Shown here: positions 1 through 12,300 of the stretch, piece by piece
Numbering within the stretch: the stretch's first letter is position 1
Layout of the letters: every line of letters starts with the position of its first letter
NCBI GenBank assembly: GCA_032207245.1
Contig: CM063498.1
Span: forward strand, 56,477,954 to 56,541,953
Length of the DNA stretch: 64,000 bases
DNA from: Pardosa pseudoannulata
Lineage: Eukaryota; Arthropoda; Arachnida; Araneae; Lycosidae
Direction of reading: 5' to 3'
Translations under genes and position numbers: made by a program
Notes under the pieces: model-generated
Database searches by the model: none
Seen by the model: the letters and a program-made list of their open reading frames with translations, nothing else
What the model was told of the DNA's origin: nothing

Positions 1-779
1 TTTTAATTGTGTACATTACATTTATCTTTAGACATATAGTTCGTTATATATACTTAAAAATATACAAAGAGATATCAAAAATGACCAAAAAATAATTGTT
101 AGATTACAAATCAAAGGAATTTTTGTTACTGCTGAGTCAGTATCATTTATAGTTATGTCAGTATCCTTCTGTTATTAAAAAAGTTATCGCTTTTAAAAGC
201 TTCAAAAATTGATTTTTATTAATTTATATTTTTAAAATTATTAAACAATTATAATCTTTTAAAATAAACCGCGTTAAAAAATTCTTATTAGAACGTATAA
301 AAAAATTGCACACACTGGTTTCAAAAACTGAAGGTACGGTCGTCATTTTTTTTTCATTTTTTTTTAAACTTCACTTGGTTTTTATAGTATTTCAAATATA
401 GTTTTTAAATATCAATTTACCTTTCATTCGTTCTTTTGGTGTAAAATTTGATACCTTTTATTTTATGATCTATTAGGATAAATTTTGAAAAAATAATTGC
501 TTATTTAAAAAAAATGCGTATTTCTTGTTTACAAAAAATGCAAAATTCATTAATAAAACTATATGTTGTCGTAAATTCGTGCACATTGTGTCATCAATTT
601 TTTTAACTTTTAAAACAAGATATTATTTTTTATTTTATAAAGAAATATTTTTCTAGAAACAAAGCAAATTCAGAAAAATACTTTATTAGGTATAGAGAAA
701 AAATGCTGAGATATTCAAGTATTTTGTATTTTAACTAAAAATGATATGATTAGCCGAAAAACAACAAAAAATTTCTCTT

Positions 780-977
780 TTAAAGTCGCTTAAAAGTGAT
801 GACTCCTCTTAAATTTATGCTCAATATTTTGGCAAGTTTTGGCTTATGTTCATTATATAACTCCCGATTTGGTACATCACTCCTATTTATCGGATAGCCA
901 TCTTTTCCATTTGGATGATATTCAAGTTCTATAAACAGAACTAGGAAGATGATTATGTGCCAAGATCTGATTAACAT
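780..977 (-). other. Doubtful 65-codon open frame with a signal-peptide-like start
   Basis: The frame starts with a hydrophobic stretch (IIIFLVLF) followed by KDGYPINRSD. That short motif recalls the first residues of mature scorpion sodium-channel toxins. However, the frame contains no cysteine at all, whereas that family needs eight, and those genes normally carry an intron inside the signal region. It is therefore most likely a chance frame or, at best, the remnant of an unrelated secreted-peptide exon. It has slightly higher GC than its flanks. No function is assigned. Confidence 0.15.
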
Positions 978-1390
978 GTACGTAACTTAAAAGTCAAATG
1001 TTACATTCCCAAATGTCACATTTCGCTTTCATTGTTTAGTTTTTTTTCGAGATATTTAGCTTAAATTTTTTTATTAAATTGAAATTAGCATTTCTTTTTC
1101 TGGTATTGAATATTTTGCTCTTAGTTGGGAAAAACCAACAAGTGTCAATAAATTTAATTCGTTTGTTCTCGAAAACAGCCGAATATTTTCAACTCTGTAG
1201 AGTTGTCGTCTAATTATAATGTTTATTTAGAAGTTTCTCTGAAATAGTGTTTGCCCTTAAAATTTTAGATTTGAACGTACGTAACATCACCGTTCTGTTT
1301 ACGTAATTTACACTGTAGTAAATAAAAGATAACAAATAGGGGTATCAACATGTATCATTACTACTGTCGTTCATATCGTTACCTACTTTA

Positions 1391-1450
1391 TGTAGCCGTT
1401 GTCATACACATAATTTAGTTTGTAGCCGTTGTTTACACATAATTTAGTTT
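1391..1450. repeat. 30 bp tandem duplication
   Basis: Two adjacent units (1391-1420 and 1421-1450) both read tgtagccgttgt and end in cacataatttagttt, differing by a small indel. A local slippage duplication with no sign of function. Confidence 0.75.
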
Positions 1451-1639
1451 GGTTTAACCCCTTCCAGGTTCATTTTATTTCGGTATTATGGGTCAAAAAA
1501 TGTCAATTTTTTATGCTTATTTTCATACATACATAGCTTTTTAAACATAATAGCAACATTCGCATAAAAGATTTTCTAAAAATTAATGTAAAAAAATCAT
1601 TTAAATAAATGAGTAACTTTCCTGTGTAGTTGGCTTTCT

Positions 1640-2830
1640 GTACGGCAGAAATGATTAGATTTTGGAGTCAATTCACACTAACTATAAATATAAAGCTTAG
1701 AATACCTAGCTTTTATCTTGAATTAAATTTTATTTATATCCTATCATTTATTAAATGATTATGAGTTATTACAAAATTTGGTTTGTATGATACAATCGAC
1801 ACGTTGTTTTACAGAGTCCAACATCGCAATCTACATAATTTGTTCCTCTCCTTTCCTTTTGCCTCTATGTCTCTCTTAAACATATGTCAGAAAAGTAAAC
1901 AAGATTTAAACCATAAATAGCACATGTAAATCATTCTAAAGATTGATTCATGTAAAATTGCAATGTACGGCAGAAATGATTAGATTTTGAGTCAATTCAC
2001 AAAAACATAAATATAAGCTTAGAATACCTATCTTTTTTTGCTTAAATTTTATACCTTCTGTTTACAAATAAATAAATTATAGCAAAATTACTCATGATAC
2101 AATCGACTATACAGGTCCAACATGATGGACTGCAATTCTTGTGTTCCTCTCCTTATTTTAATGTATTTGTCTCTCTTTGAGCAAATAATCTAGTAGAAAA
2201 AGAAACAAACTCATTTGAAACTATAAAAAGCACATTAAAATAATTCGGGAAGATATTGCACAGTGTAACATTGAATGCTAAAGCGAAGAAAATCCTATTG
2301 CTACTGAACACAAATGCTGTCGTTGCTGTCATAAAATCAAAATATCAATATTGAAATTTGGGAAGAAGGTAATTTGCTTATTTTTTTTTTTGCTATACGA
2401 GGGCTCATTACTATTTTTAAACAATTTCAAACAGCTACATATATCTCCAAAGATGTATACTCATGAACTACTTGAAGAATTTTACCCATTCACATTCACA
2501 AATTGTTTTCGTAGTTGCTTGCAATTAATTTAATATTGATTCCAAATTAAAAAAATTTGAATGTATTTGAGATCTATATAATGTCACTACTGCATCTAGG
2601 TAGACTAATATAGAAGAAGATAATCTCATTTAACTATTTTTAAACAATGCATTAAAAACAAATTTAGCAGCGTGGACTTATATATCTCCTAAAGATACAT
2701 ATTCATTGAATGCTAAATCTTGGAGAATGTTAATCCTATTTGCGACTTATTAAAGCAAATTGTTTTCTGTCGTTGCTGTCATAAAATCAAAATATCAATA
2801 TTGAAATATCCAATGTGGAAAAAGAAATGA
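1640..2830. repeat. Old tandem duplication cluster, ~325 bp unit plus fragments
   Basis: Unit 1 (about 1640-1964) and unit 2 (about 1965-2270) share gtacggcagaaatgattag, tcaattcac, aagcttagaatacct, gatacaatcgac, ttcctctcctt and a run ending in a-taaa-agcacat, with many substitutions and indels. Further downstream, about 2271-2355 and 2704-2807 repeat another block (cattgaatgctaaa ... gtcgttgctgtcataaaatc). These are diverged duplications, possibly of an unidentified element. Confidence 0.65.
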
Positions 2831-3800
2831 AGGTAGTTGTGGTTCTATTTAATTTTTTTTTCTTCGTAGAACAGCTTAAAATCTGGGTTCAGATAGGGCA
2901 TCACTTTTACTTTAGTCAATTTATTTCTTTTGACTTTCCTTTTCCATTTGGTTTATTCATCGAGGTTTATAGTTTTTAATTATTTTGGAGTTTTTTCCAT
3001 ATTTTTCTGTTTTTAAACTTTTACTACTATATTTTATATATCTAATGTTTCATCTTTTATAATAGTTACCTTGTATCTGCATATCCTCTACAGTACAACC
3101 AGCACACAGTTGATAAATTTTATACCTTTATCCGATTATACTTTATCTTTGGTTTGACTCGCTCCTTTTTTATTGTTATTCTTTATCCTTTAACCGTTTG
3201 TCATTTTTATTACTTTAACTTTAGATAAGTGTGTGCAATAATTTTGACGCCAAACGGAATTTAAACTGTCATATTTTTTTGTTTATTCTTAAATTTCCTG
3301 TTCGTTGAAATTTTTTGATTATTTGTAGCGAATATACAGGAAAAATTCTTGGTTTTTCTCCTCATTATTATCGAAGCTGTATATATATTTATCTGATGTA
3401 AAATAGCTGATTTCAATCATTTTGATCGATGAAAGAATATCTTAGCCTATGTTGTGCTTAGAATCATATTTTTAGTTCTCAAAGCAGTTAATGTTGAGCC
3501 AAAATAGCTGTAGAATTAAGAAAATAGACCTAAAAATGATATCGCTGAAGAATATGCGATATACCGCTTGGCATAGATTCATTTTATAATGCTGCATATG
3601 GCATACGGGAGGAAAACGGGTATTTTTATTTTATTGTAACTAACCAAACTTAAAGAAGTAATAACTGAATATATTTAAAACCTTTTGTATAAAAAAATCT
3701 TGAAAAAAATGAGGATTTGGGACATTTAGAAAGTGTGGTCAAAATGACCACTCCTTGTGTTTTTCTACGTATACTGCATCGTCCTTCTACTTTTAAGATA

Positions 3801-4178
3801 TTGTTACGAACTTCAAAGCTGGTTTCGGGGATTGAATGGACTTTAAGTAAGACTACAGCACGAAAATAATCATTTATTAGTATTCAGTTGAAAAATAAAA
3901 CACACCGTGCGTGCTCTGTAAACCGAGATATCCACTTAACGACTCTCTCTGTTTGGGACTCAGCCTGCCCGAAGAAATTGCTGGAATATTCCAGAAACCG
4001 GAACCGGAAGTTGTCACGTATCGCCACATTTGGCGACTCTTGGTGATATTTGGCGACGAACTTGGCGACAAAAATAGGTTGCCAAAACTGTCGCCAACGT
4101 GTCGGTATGTCGCCAATTTGGCGAGATACGCATAGAGTCCCATGTTAAATTTACAGTTCCCTAACAAATTCGTAACAA
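3801..4178. mobile_element. Miniature inverted-repeat element with TA target duplication (Tc1/mariner-like)
   Basis: The ends are TTGTTACGAA at 3801-3810 and its exact complement TTCGTAACAA at 4169-4178, flanked by TA at 3799-3800 and 4179-4180. The 378 bp body is richer in GC than its surroundings and carries repeated tggcgac/tcgcca words around 4020-4130. Open frames on both strands inside it are by-products of this composition. TA duplication is the mark of Tc1/mariner-type integration; no transposase is present, so it is non-autonomous. Confidence 0.7.
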
Positions 4179-4290
4179 TATTATCGCACTTTTGATATGG
4201 CTATACTATTAATCAATCTCGTGCTTGGCACCTATGTCTTAAACAGATCTTGTGCCGTTAGATTCTAACTAAACAACTAAAAAGGGCGCC

Positions 4291-4566
4291 GTGTTCGTTA
4301 AAAGTGACTGGGGCACGTAAAATATGTTCGTGGTCACAATGTCCTCCAAGTTCTCAATTAATACCTCTTGGGGTGGCAGGTCAAGTGTATGGGTCTTCTG
4401 CTTGGTCTCTGCTTCAAAATTACGAGGATGTACTTGAGCGAAGTCGTTCTTTCACCTTAATGGTGCTCATTAAAACGAAAGACGCACCCCTTGACCTTAA
4501 TACGAGAGCCTGCAGGCTCAATCGCGCTTGGTTTATCCAAGTGGCGTCAGAAACAACAACAACAAT
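4291..4566 (+). mobile_element. 5'-truncated tRNA-derived SINE (family A) with 13 bp target-site duplication
   Basis: A perfect 13 bp direct repeat, taaaaagggcgcc, flanks the insert at 4278-4290 and 4567-4579. The insert ends in an (aac)n-like tail at about 4554-4566. Its body matches a second, longer copy at 59763-60114 through agtgactggg, taaaatatgttc, gtcctccaagttctcaa and ttggtttatccaag. The copy here lacks the tRNA-like head, as expected of incomplete reverse transcription. The open frame across it is not a gene. Confidence 0.8.
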
Positions 4567-4706
4567 TAAAAAGGGCGCCATAGTTGAAAATTTAGAAAAC
4601 CGCTGCTTTAGAGTGTTTTATAACATGTCTTACAACCCAATAAAATAAAAGTATAGTATATTATTGAATTCAATGATTAATGTTTGATGTCTTCTTTCTA
4701 TTTCAG

Positions 4707-4768
4707 AGGAACAAGAAAGAGTGCAAAAGAAAGTGTTCACCAATTGGACGAACCATTATTTAGCTCAG
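4707..4768 (+). CDS. SYNE1: Nesprin exon 1 of window: start of CH1
   Basis: Acceptor tttctatttcag, donor cag|gtatgt. The first two bases complete a codon from an unseen upstream exon, then [20 protein letters not shown], the actin-binding helix 1 (FTNW) of CH1 in the nesprin family. The following intron is only 90 bp. Confidence 0.9.
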
Positions 4769-7700
4769 GTATGTAATGAAAAAAAGATTAATGTTCATTT
4801 TCATTCATGTTAGATAGATCTTAAAACATTATCTTGGTAACTTTTGGATTTATTTCAGCATGATCCTCCTATGCGCGTAGAAGACTTGGTAGAAGACTTG
4901 AGAGATGGAGCTAAACTTATTGCCCTCATCGAACATCTCTCCGGTGAAAGACTGGTATGTCATTGTTGTACTCTCTAAGCCATTTTATCTACAGTAATTT
5001 AAAGGTCACATTGCGGGTTTAATTACCTATAAATAGAAGGGGGATGCATAGAAATATACACACTTTTATATCATGCATGAGGTTTAGCACACATGTGCAT
5101 TTGTAATGTACCCAAGTAACTAGACCAAATGTGCGTCGCTTTTGTGTCGGACTAATATAGGATAATTTCTTCTTGATTAAGATAAATATCTTTTCTTAGC
5201 TATTGATTTCTAGGAAAATTTCTTTATTGTTCTAAGGTAATTTATATAGGGTTCGTACGCTCCTTCAAGACTCCTGCATTAAGGAAATTTTTTGTGTGGA
5301 TCTTTAAACTCCTGGATTTTGATACTATCTCCTTCAAAACTTCTGAGTTTTGGCTTATAGATTTCCGGATTTATAAAACTGAATTGGTTACCGGATAGTC
5401 GCCAGATATCTGTTCCATAACAAGTTGCAATTTACAGGTGGTTATAAAAATCTGTTCACTTAATTATTTACTTTCAGACGTTTTTTAAATTGCTAAAACA
5501 ATTTGTAAACTAGTTGTAACTGAGAAAATAACCTAATTTTAGAAAAAAAATTGATAGTAGTAAAACAGCAGGTTGTACTTTGTAAAAGTAGACCTAAAAA
5601 AATTCTCATTTTTCTCTTAGAAAACTCGTGCATTTTTATTTCAAAATTAACTTAAATTTGTATAAGAATATTGCGGATGGACTGAAAAAGGACGGTTCTA
5701 CCATGACTTAAGTTAACCCATATTGTACCACACCAACTAAATATTTCTGTAAGTTATTAAAACGTAATCCATATCATTAATATGGTGTAACTAAGTATAT
5801 AAAACCAAAATTTTGAAAAGATATTTTTAATTTTTTATGTAATTGGCTGTCCTATAAATAGGACAACGGTTCATTACACTACTAAAACTTAGCAAATATC
5901 ACTTACATTGCATTAAGCTGATTCATAGATGAAATTTGGGGAAACATTAAAAAAAAAGTCCAACATTACATTTTAAGCATACTGTTATAGGTTTTCTCTT
6001 GCAGTTTTTGAACTCGCAGTATGAGAGTAAGTTTATCTTGCAAAAAATCTCCAGTTTTCTGAATAGAATAGACATCTATTTACCCCTTGTTGTGTCCAGG
6101 TGTGTGAACAGGTGTTTGAACTGGTTTTCATTGAAAGATAAGAAAAGAATGTGCGCTATCAATGCAATATCGAATTCATAAAAAAAATAATCAGGATTGG
6201 ACCGTCATCTTAATTTTAGGGCACCTTTTTTATATTTACAAAATGCACATGTAAAATATATTTTTCAACAAAAACTTTCAGCTACATTATTAGCTCTGTT
6301 TTCAAACTAAAAGTAACATCCACAATGTTTAAAAAATAATAATAATAAATATAAAATTAAAGATTAAAAAATGACAAGAGGTTGCTGAAAATAAATTTTA
6401 CAATACAATATAATTTGATTTCTCAGTTTTTTTGGTTCTATGCTAAAGTGTGTCTATTTTAAAGGTGTTAAAATAAAATCCACTCAGAAAATATTTATAA
6501 CTTTATTATTAAATGGAATTTTATTTGTTGTCCTGTTTATAGGACAGGGGTCCAATATGGGTTAATGGTAATCATCTGACTTACCTTGAGTTATATTCAA
6601 AAAGTAAAGTTTCTATAAACATCTCTTGGAAGCAACCACCATCACATCTATGAAATTTTACTTTGGGCGTTGGGCTTCAATCGTTTTTGAGACGGAAAAA
6701 AATTATAATTTTAATTATCTGAAAGCGGTATGTCTTCTCCAGCTGGAAAGATGGACAAAGCAACCATAATGCCTAGTTTAGCTCTAACAAAAGTGAAGTT
6801 CACTAGAATGGTTGACTATATATTTTTTTATATTTCATATGAGATGTTGGATCAACAACATTATGAGATCGGTATCAGCGTACGATTAAAATAAGACATA
6901 TAACTCCTGATTTCTATCACAAGGATTTTTAACTTAAATACTTGAAGAAATGTAACAAAGAACTGACAGTATAACATTCATATCCAACATAACAAAATTA
7001 TATTCACCACCACTATTACAATTATATTTGTAATAGTGGCTGGATCGAGAAATATATAATCTCACCTGCTTGCCAACCTCTCCCGAAATAACTCCGGATA
7101 CAAAGTGCATTGTCAAGTTCTTAACTGACTTTTTTTTTCTCCGCAATCGTTGACCGCAGACATATGCCGTCAATTTAAAACAAAAAAAAAATGTTTCAAA
7201 TAAAATAAACATGTCTTTTACAATATTTTTCAATTTAAAAATTCCATTTTTCGAAAATTACAAAATTTAAATTTTTATGCGTTTTATCCGTTTTTTATCA
7301 TTATTTTAAAGTATCCGTCTACGTTGAAAGCGTCATTTTTTGACAAAATCATAATTTTTTTTTATTTCTCTATTTTAAAATTTCAACTTTTAGGCTTCTC
7401 AAGTCTTTTTTTGTTTTGTCTCTACGGCATTTTAAAGAAAAGTTACAACTGTTTAAACATCAGTAACAGCTGTCAAAACAAAACGGAAGTAGCGACTTCG
7501 GAACCGGAAGTTGTGAATTTAAAGTCTTTTAAAGAGCATTTTTTGGACAAAACTTTTTTAATTTTCATGAAGATTAGTTTAAACATTTTTCTATTATTTT
7601 TAATAATTATCAACTTGGCAATTAGAAAGTTTTGAAGTAAGAAAGTGTGGGGAATTTTAAACATGTATTTTAATTTTATAATAGTTAAAGTTGCTTTCAT

Positions 7701-9281
7701 AAACTTCAAATGCGTTTTACTCAGAACGGTATTTTTAATAAAAATTGAAATTTGAAATGTGATTTCTCAAAAAGTTCTTAAAATATTTCGTTGAAAATTA
7801 TTATGACTGCTTTTGATAGTATTTACTAGTGAATGACCTAAAAGCTTTAAATTTGGATAATTTTTAATGATGTTACACTCATAGTCAGATATAAAGGTAA
7901 TGAAAATTCGTTAAAAAATCAATGTGTATGATTTCGAATTACCAAAATTTTTAACCAAATGCAAATTAAGCAAAGATTTTTAGGTGATTCACTAGTCCAG
8001 TGTATAAGAAATGTGTTGCATCAAAAAATATTGAAATAATTTAATTTATTAAAAAATTAGACCTTTTGAAAAAAAACCTGATATTTTTTTACTAAATTTT
8101 CTTCATTTATTAGAAATTTTATAAAAACTTCTCCAGGAATAAATTTTTTAAGTGCAATTCTCTATGATAATATAAAAAATAAATCTAAAAATGTAAAAAC
8201 ATGAACTAGTTTCTACGTTTAAAGAAGAAAGTTCTCCGAACGTAGAAGGATACCTTAAATAAAAATTGAAACTGTCTTTGGAACAACACAAATCTTTCCT
8301 CTTCTCTGTGACAAAATTTTACCGATATGTTTAAATTAAGAGTTTCAAACAATTTAAAGATTTTTTTCTCCTTCTTTGGTGGATCGGTTAGAAAATTAAT
8401 TGCAGCAATTCGAGGTCAAAATCAAGTTACAAAGAAAAGGTGTAGATTCCCAAGTGAAGAATCAGAAAGAAAATTCCACTCTTGAAGATCATCAAAATGG
8501 ATTGGATTGGTTTAGAGCGCTACGGTGTACTGTTTTGCTCAAGAGAGTTAATCAGACTGGGACTTACAGCTTAAAGCTGATTCTGAACTGCTACGAACAT
8601 CCATGCCATCAACGAGATTCGAATCAGTGAACTCCGGTACCGAAGAACAACGCTCTACCATTCATCCATCGTTCGGCCTGATCTAAATCAGGGATGCGCA
8701 GACTTTTTTCAGTCGCGGACCAAAAAAGAAATAAAATAAATTTGGAGGGCCAAGATAAATTTTTCTAAAATTTTAAAAACAATATACAAGTACCTAACGA
8801 TTTAAATACGTTAATGAGATGAATGAAATTGCAATTTCATTTTTAAAAATTCCTCATACTGAGGTTCGAAGTGAGATGTACTGATTTTAAGGAACGATGT
8901 TAAATGCTCGTCTGTCAGTCTACTTCTGAAATTATTCTTTCTAAGGTTCAAAGTTAAAACCACTTGTTCACATATTAGAAGCAAATATACCGCTGATCTC
9001 CTCAAATCTGTTTTTGTTTTATCTCTACGGCATTTTAAAGAAAAGTTACAGCTGTTTAAACATTAGTGACAGTTGTCTAAACAAAATGGAAGTAGCGACT
9101 TCGGAACCGGAAGTTATGAATTTAAAGCCTTTTAAAGAGCATTTTTTGGAAAAAACTTTTTAAATTTTCATAAAGATTAGTTTAAACATTTTTCTAGTAT
9201 TTTTAATAATTAGCAACTTAAAGATAATAAATTTGGGATATAATATTTAAACAAAGTGGAAAAGAAGATATATATATATAA

Positions 9282-9329
<48 letters not shown>

Positions 9330-12300
9330 ATATAATGTATAAATATATATATTTCTTTTAATTTGCCTCAGACCGGCTACTTAAAATTCTATCCAAGGGT
9401 CGGATAAAACCTTTCGGCGGGCTGGGGTTGACCCGCTGGCCGTAGTTTGCCCATCCCTGTCCTAAACTATCGATCCGATTCTAACTAAACTGGTATAAAT
9501 ATGCTTCATATCACAGCAAAAAATACTGTCTTTTTTTTTTAAACGTTCGAAATCCCTTCCCCAACCTTTTCGAGTTTTTAATGCCATTATTTCAAGCCCT
9601 ATTTTCTCTGGTTAAGAGCAGGCTATTAAATTTATGAATTTATTACATAAATACGTAAATATAACACTTTTTTCTAGCGTTATGATGTCCTTCCTTTAAC
9701 CATCTCATTTAATCATTTCTTATTTTAAATTATTTAAATACATTCATACGTTTTATCACTGAACTTAGATATTACGTAAATAATTTGCCTCGGACCGGCA
9801 ACTTAAAATTCTATCTTTAAAATTCTAACCTTCCGGTTGGCCGGATTTGGCCCTCGGGCCGTCGTTTGCCCATCCCTGATCTAAATGATGGGAATTCGCG
9901 ACATCCCTGGACATTGACACGTTGGGCGTTGCCTTTTGTTTCCAGGGTTTGAGTCCTGCAGCTGGCATGGATGTATACAGCCTTTCCGAATCAGTTTTTT
10001 AAGTAGAGATAAGTCCCCATGTCACAAATACTGAGCGCTGCGTTCGCATTTAACCAATCAATGAGTTTGGAATAGGTGCTTAAATTTTCTTAGGAATTTA
10101 AATTTCTTTATTGAGCAATATCTGTAAAATTGAAAGCGATATATTTTCACACTGACACGTGAGGATGTTTTAAATGTATTAATTGTAAACAATTTATGCA
10201 GCTTATATTTATTTTTAACTGATATTTCATGTGTAATATATTAGCATAAACAATCAAAATATTTTTGCATTCTATACGAGTCTAATTATTACATACTAGC
10301 ATATAGCCCATCATATGACGGGATTAGTAAAATTTTTAATATTCCAGAACTGTTAAGTACCCAATGAGTCAGGTAAAAAATGGTTTGTTTTTTAGCTGAG
10401 AATTATCTGGTTCACTCTCAATAATTTATTTATCGTCATACTCCTCTAGAGTCTCCCGATCCTGTAATGCAGTTTAGAATCCCATTGAATTCATTTAGTC
10501 AAACCATGTGGTTATGTATAACAAACACACAAACGAACAAACTTCTTAATTTCCAAAGATATATAAATTAAGTTAAGTATTTATTAGTCCGTGAAATAGA
10601 CTCCTAGACTTATATGAAAAGAATTTATTGTTAATACCGGTGATAAAATTTTCATTGCAACAAAAAATAATCGATGCTTCAATTTAAAATTATCACATAT
10701 TGACCTAATCTATTATTTAAGCCAAATATAAAAGAAAATCATTTACGTAATATCTAAGTTCAGTGATAAAAGATATTAAAATATTGTAGACTATATTTAA
10801 ATAGTTTAAAATATGATATGATTAAATGAGATGTTTAAACGAATGACGTCACAATGCTAGAAAAAATTGTTATTTTTACTATTTATTAAGATAAATGGAT
10901 TGAATCGCCTGCTCTTAACCGGAAAATAGGGCTTGAAATAATGGCATTAAACTTGAGGGGCGAATTTGGAGTGGATTTGGAACGTTTTAAAGACGACAGT
11001 ATTTTTTGCTATGATATGTAGCATATTTATAATAATTTATTTTAGAGATATCCCATGTTTATGACAGCTTCGAATTAAATTACCAATCAATGAGTTTGGA
11101 AATTTTTGCTATAAAATTTTTTTGAGTAATAAGTATATATTTTTATGCAATATCTATAAAATTGTTAGTATTTTTTTCACACTTAAACAATTTAAATGTA
11201 TTATATTACAAAAATTTTTTGATTATTTCATGTTTCTCTTTGCATAAACAATCATATTTTCCTTTAAATTGAGTCTAATTATACATACTATCAGTTGATT
11301 GTAAAATTTTTATTCCATTGCTAGTACCGAAGGACCTTCAGGTTTGTCAGAAAATTCTTGAACTTCATTTAATACTGTCACGTATCTAATTTGAGAATAA
11401 ATCAATAATTTAGTTATTTATAAACTCAAACTTTCAAAACAACAAACTTCTTAATATATTTAATAACATATTGTCCGTGAAATAGACTCTAGAACAAAAT
11501 GAAAAAGAAATTCATTGTTAATACCATATAAATCGTAACAAAAAATCCCTAATTTTAAAATTATCACATATTACCAAAAATTATTTCCAAATATAAAAAA
11601 AATTTTTTTAATATTCTTTTTAAAAATAATTTATAATAGTTTGTGTTTTATATTATTATTATAATTGTATAATAATTATGGATTTTTATGTATACATTGA
11701 TAAATGAATAAATGAGTTTAAAAAAATTTTTATTGTTTCTTTTTAAAATATCATGCTAAATAAATTAAATGCTAAAAAAGACAATTTCGGTTTTTTCTCT
11801 CTTGAGGGGTATATAATTAATAAAAATTTTTTTAATATTATTTATCTATAGTTTAGGAGAAGATAAACTTTATTCACTTTCAATGAATGCCTCTATCCAT
11901 TCCAGGTCCAACCGCTTCATAAATTTGCGGACAGATAACTTAGGCTATTATTATATAGGGGATAAATAGTTGTCTCTGAATTTTGCTTTATGTATTTGGT
12001 ATTGTAAAATGCATTGATATATTCCCTGATGAGACTTTATTTTTTCATTACAGCATGGGGAAAGAGGAAGGAGGCTTAGACGTCCTCATTTTCTTAGTAA
12101 TGTCAACCAAGTATTACAATTTTTGGAAAGAAAAAGGGTGAGTATTGTATGAATTCTTTCCTTTCTTATTTTTTCCTTTGGGTTTGATATTCTAAAGTTT
12201 GTTAACGAATAAAATACTATTACATCTTTATTTTCTGCTGAGATGTAATAAGAATTTATTCTGTGTTACCAAATATATGCTCACTAGCATATATTCTCTC

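Larger units (their letters stand above)
1..4706. other. Upstream non-coding region or first intron
   Basis: This stretch is strongly AT-rich and holds no exon that I can join to the first CH exon. It contains a 30 bp tandem duplication, an old ~325 bp duplication with further fragments, a TA-flanked miniature transposon and a truncated SINE, all listed separately. One short minus-strand open frame (780-977) is listed as doubtful. The missing initiation exon of the nesprin gene could lie here or further upstream; I see no promoter signal that I would defend. Confidence 0.6.
8689..9878 (-). mobile_element. hAT-like transposon remnant with perfect 8 bp target duplication and rearranged right end
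   Basis: ATCTAAAT occurs at 8681-8688 and again at 9879-9886. The terminal inverted repeats are CAGGGATGCGCAGAC (left) and CAGGGATGGGCAAACGAC (right, read inward). At 8811-8930 the minus strand encodes [16 protein letters not shown] followed by a short tail and stop, resembling the extreme C-terminus of hAT transposases of the kind domesticated in animal BED/GTF2I-type genes. The right terminus is present twice (about 9358-9461 and 9783-9878), with an inverted piece of another repeat between. So it is a nested, inactive element. Confidence 0.75.
4955..12053. other. Intron 2, 7.1 kb, dense with transposon remains
   Basis: This intron separates two CH1 exons. It holds a TTAA-flanked element, two copies of an unidentified 210 bp repeat, a hAT-like element with nested pieces, two SINE fragments and copies of a 0.8-1 kb repeat, each listed separately. 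About 6562-7410 and 7630-8390 show nothing that I can name; the open frames there (for example on the minus strand at 6934-7233) have no recognisable domain. Confidence 0.8.

Noticed and set aside
1452..1470. TTAACCCCTTCC as a possible TTAA-type element end
   Set aside because: No partner end found downstream in a reasonable distance.
3877..4167. Overlapping open frames on both strands around 3877-4167
   Set aside because: They lie inside the TA-flanked miniature element and result from its repeated tggcgac/tcgcca words; no domain on either strand.
4304..4648. 114-codon plus-strand frame
   Set aside because: It runs along a SINE with target duplications and on into flanking DNA; not a gene.
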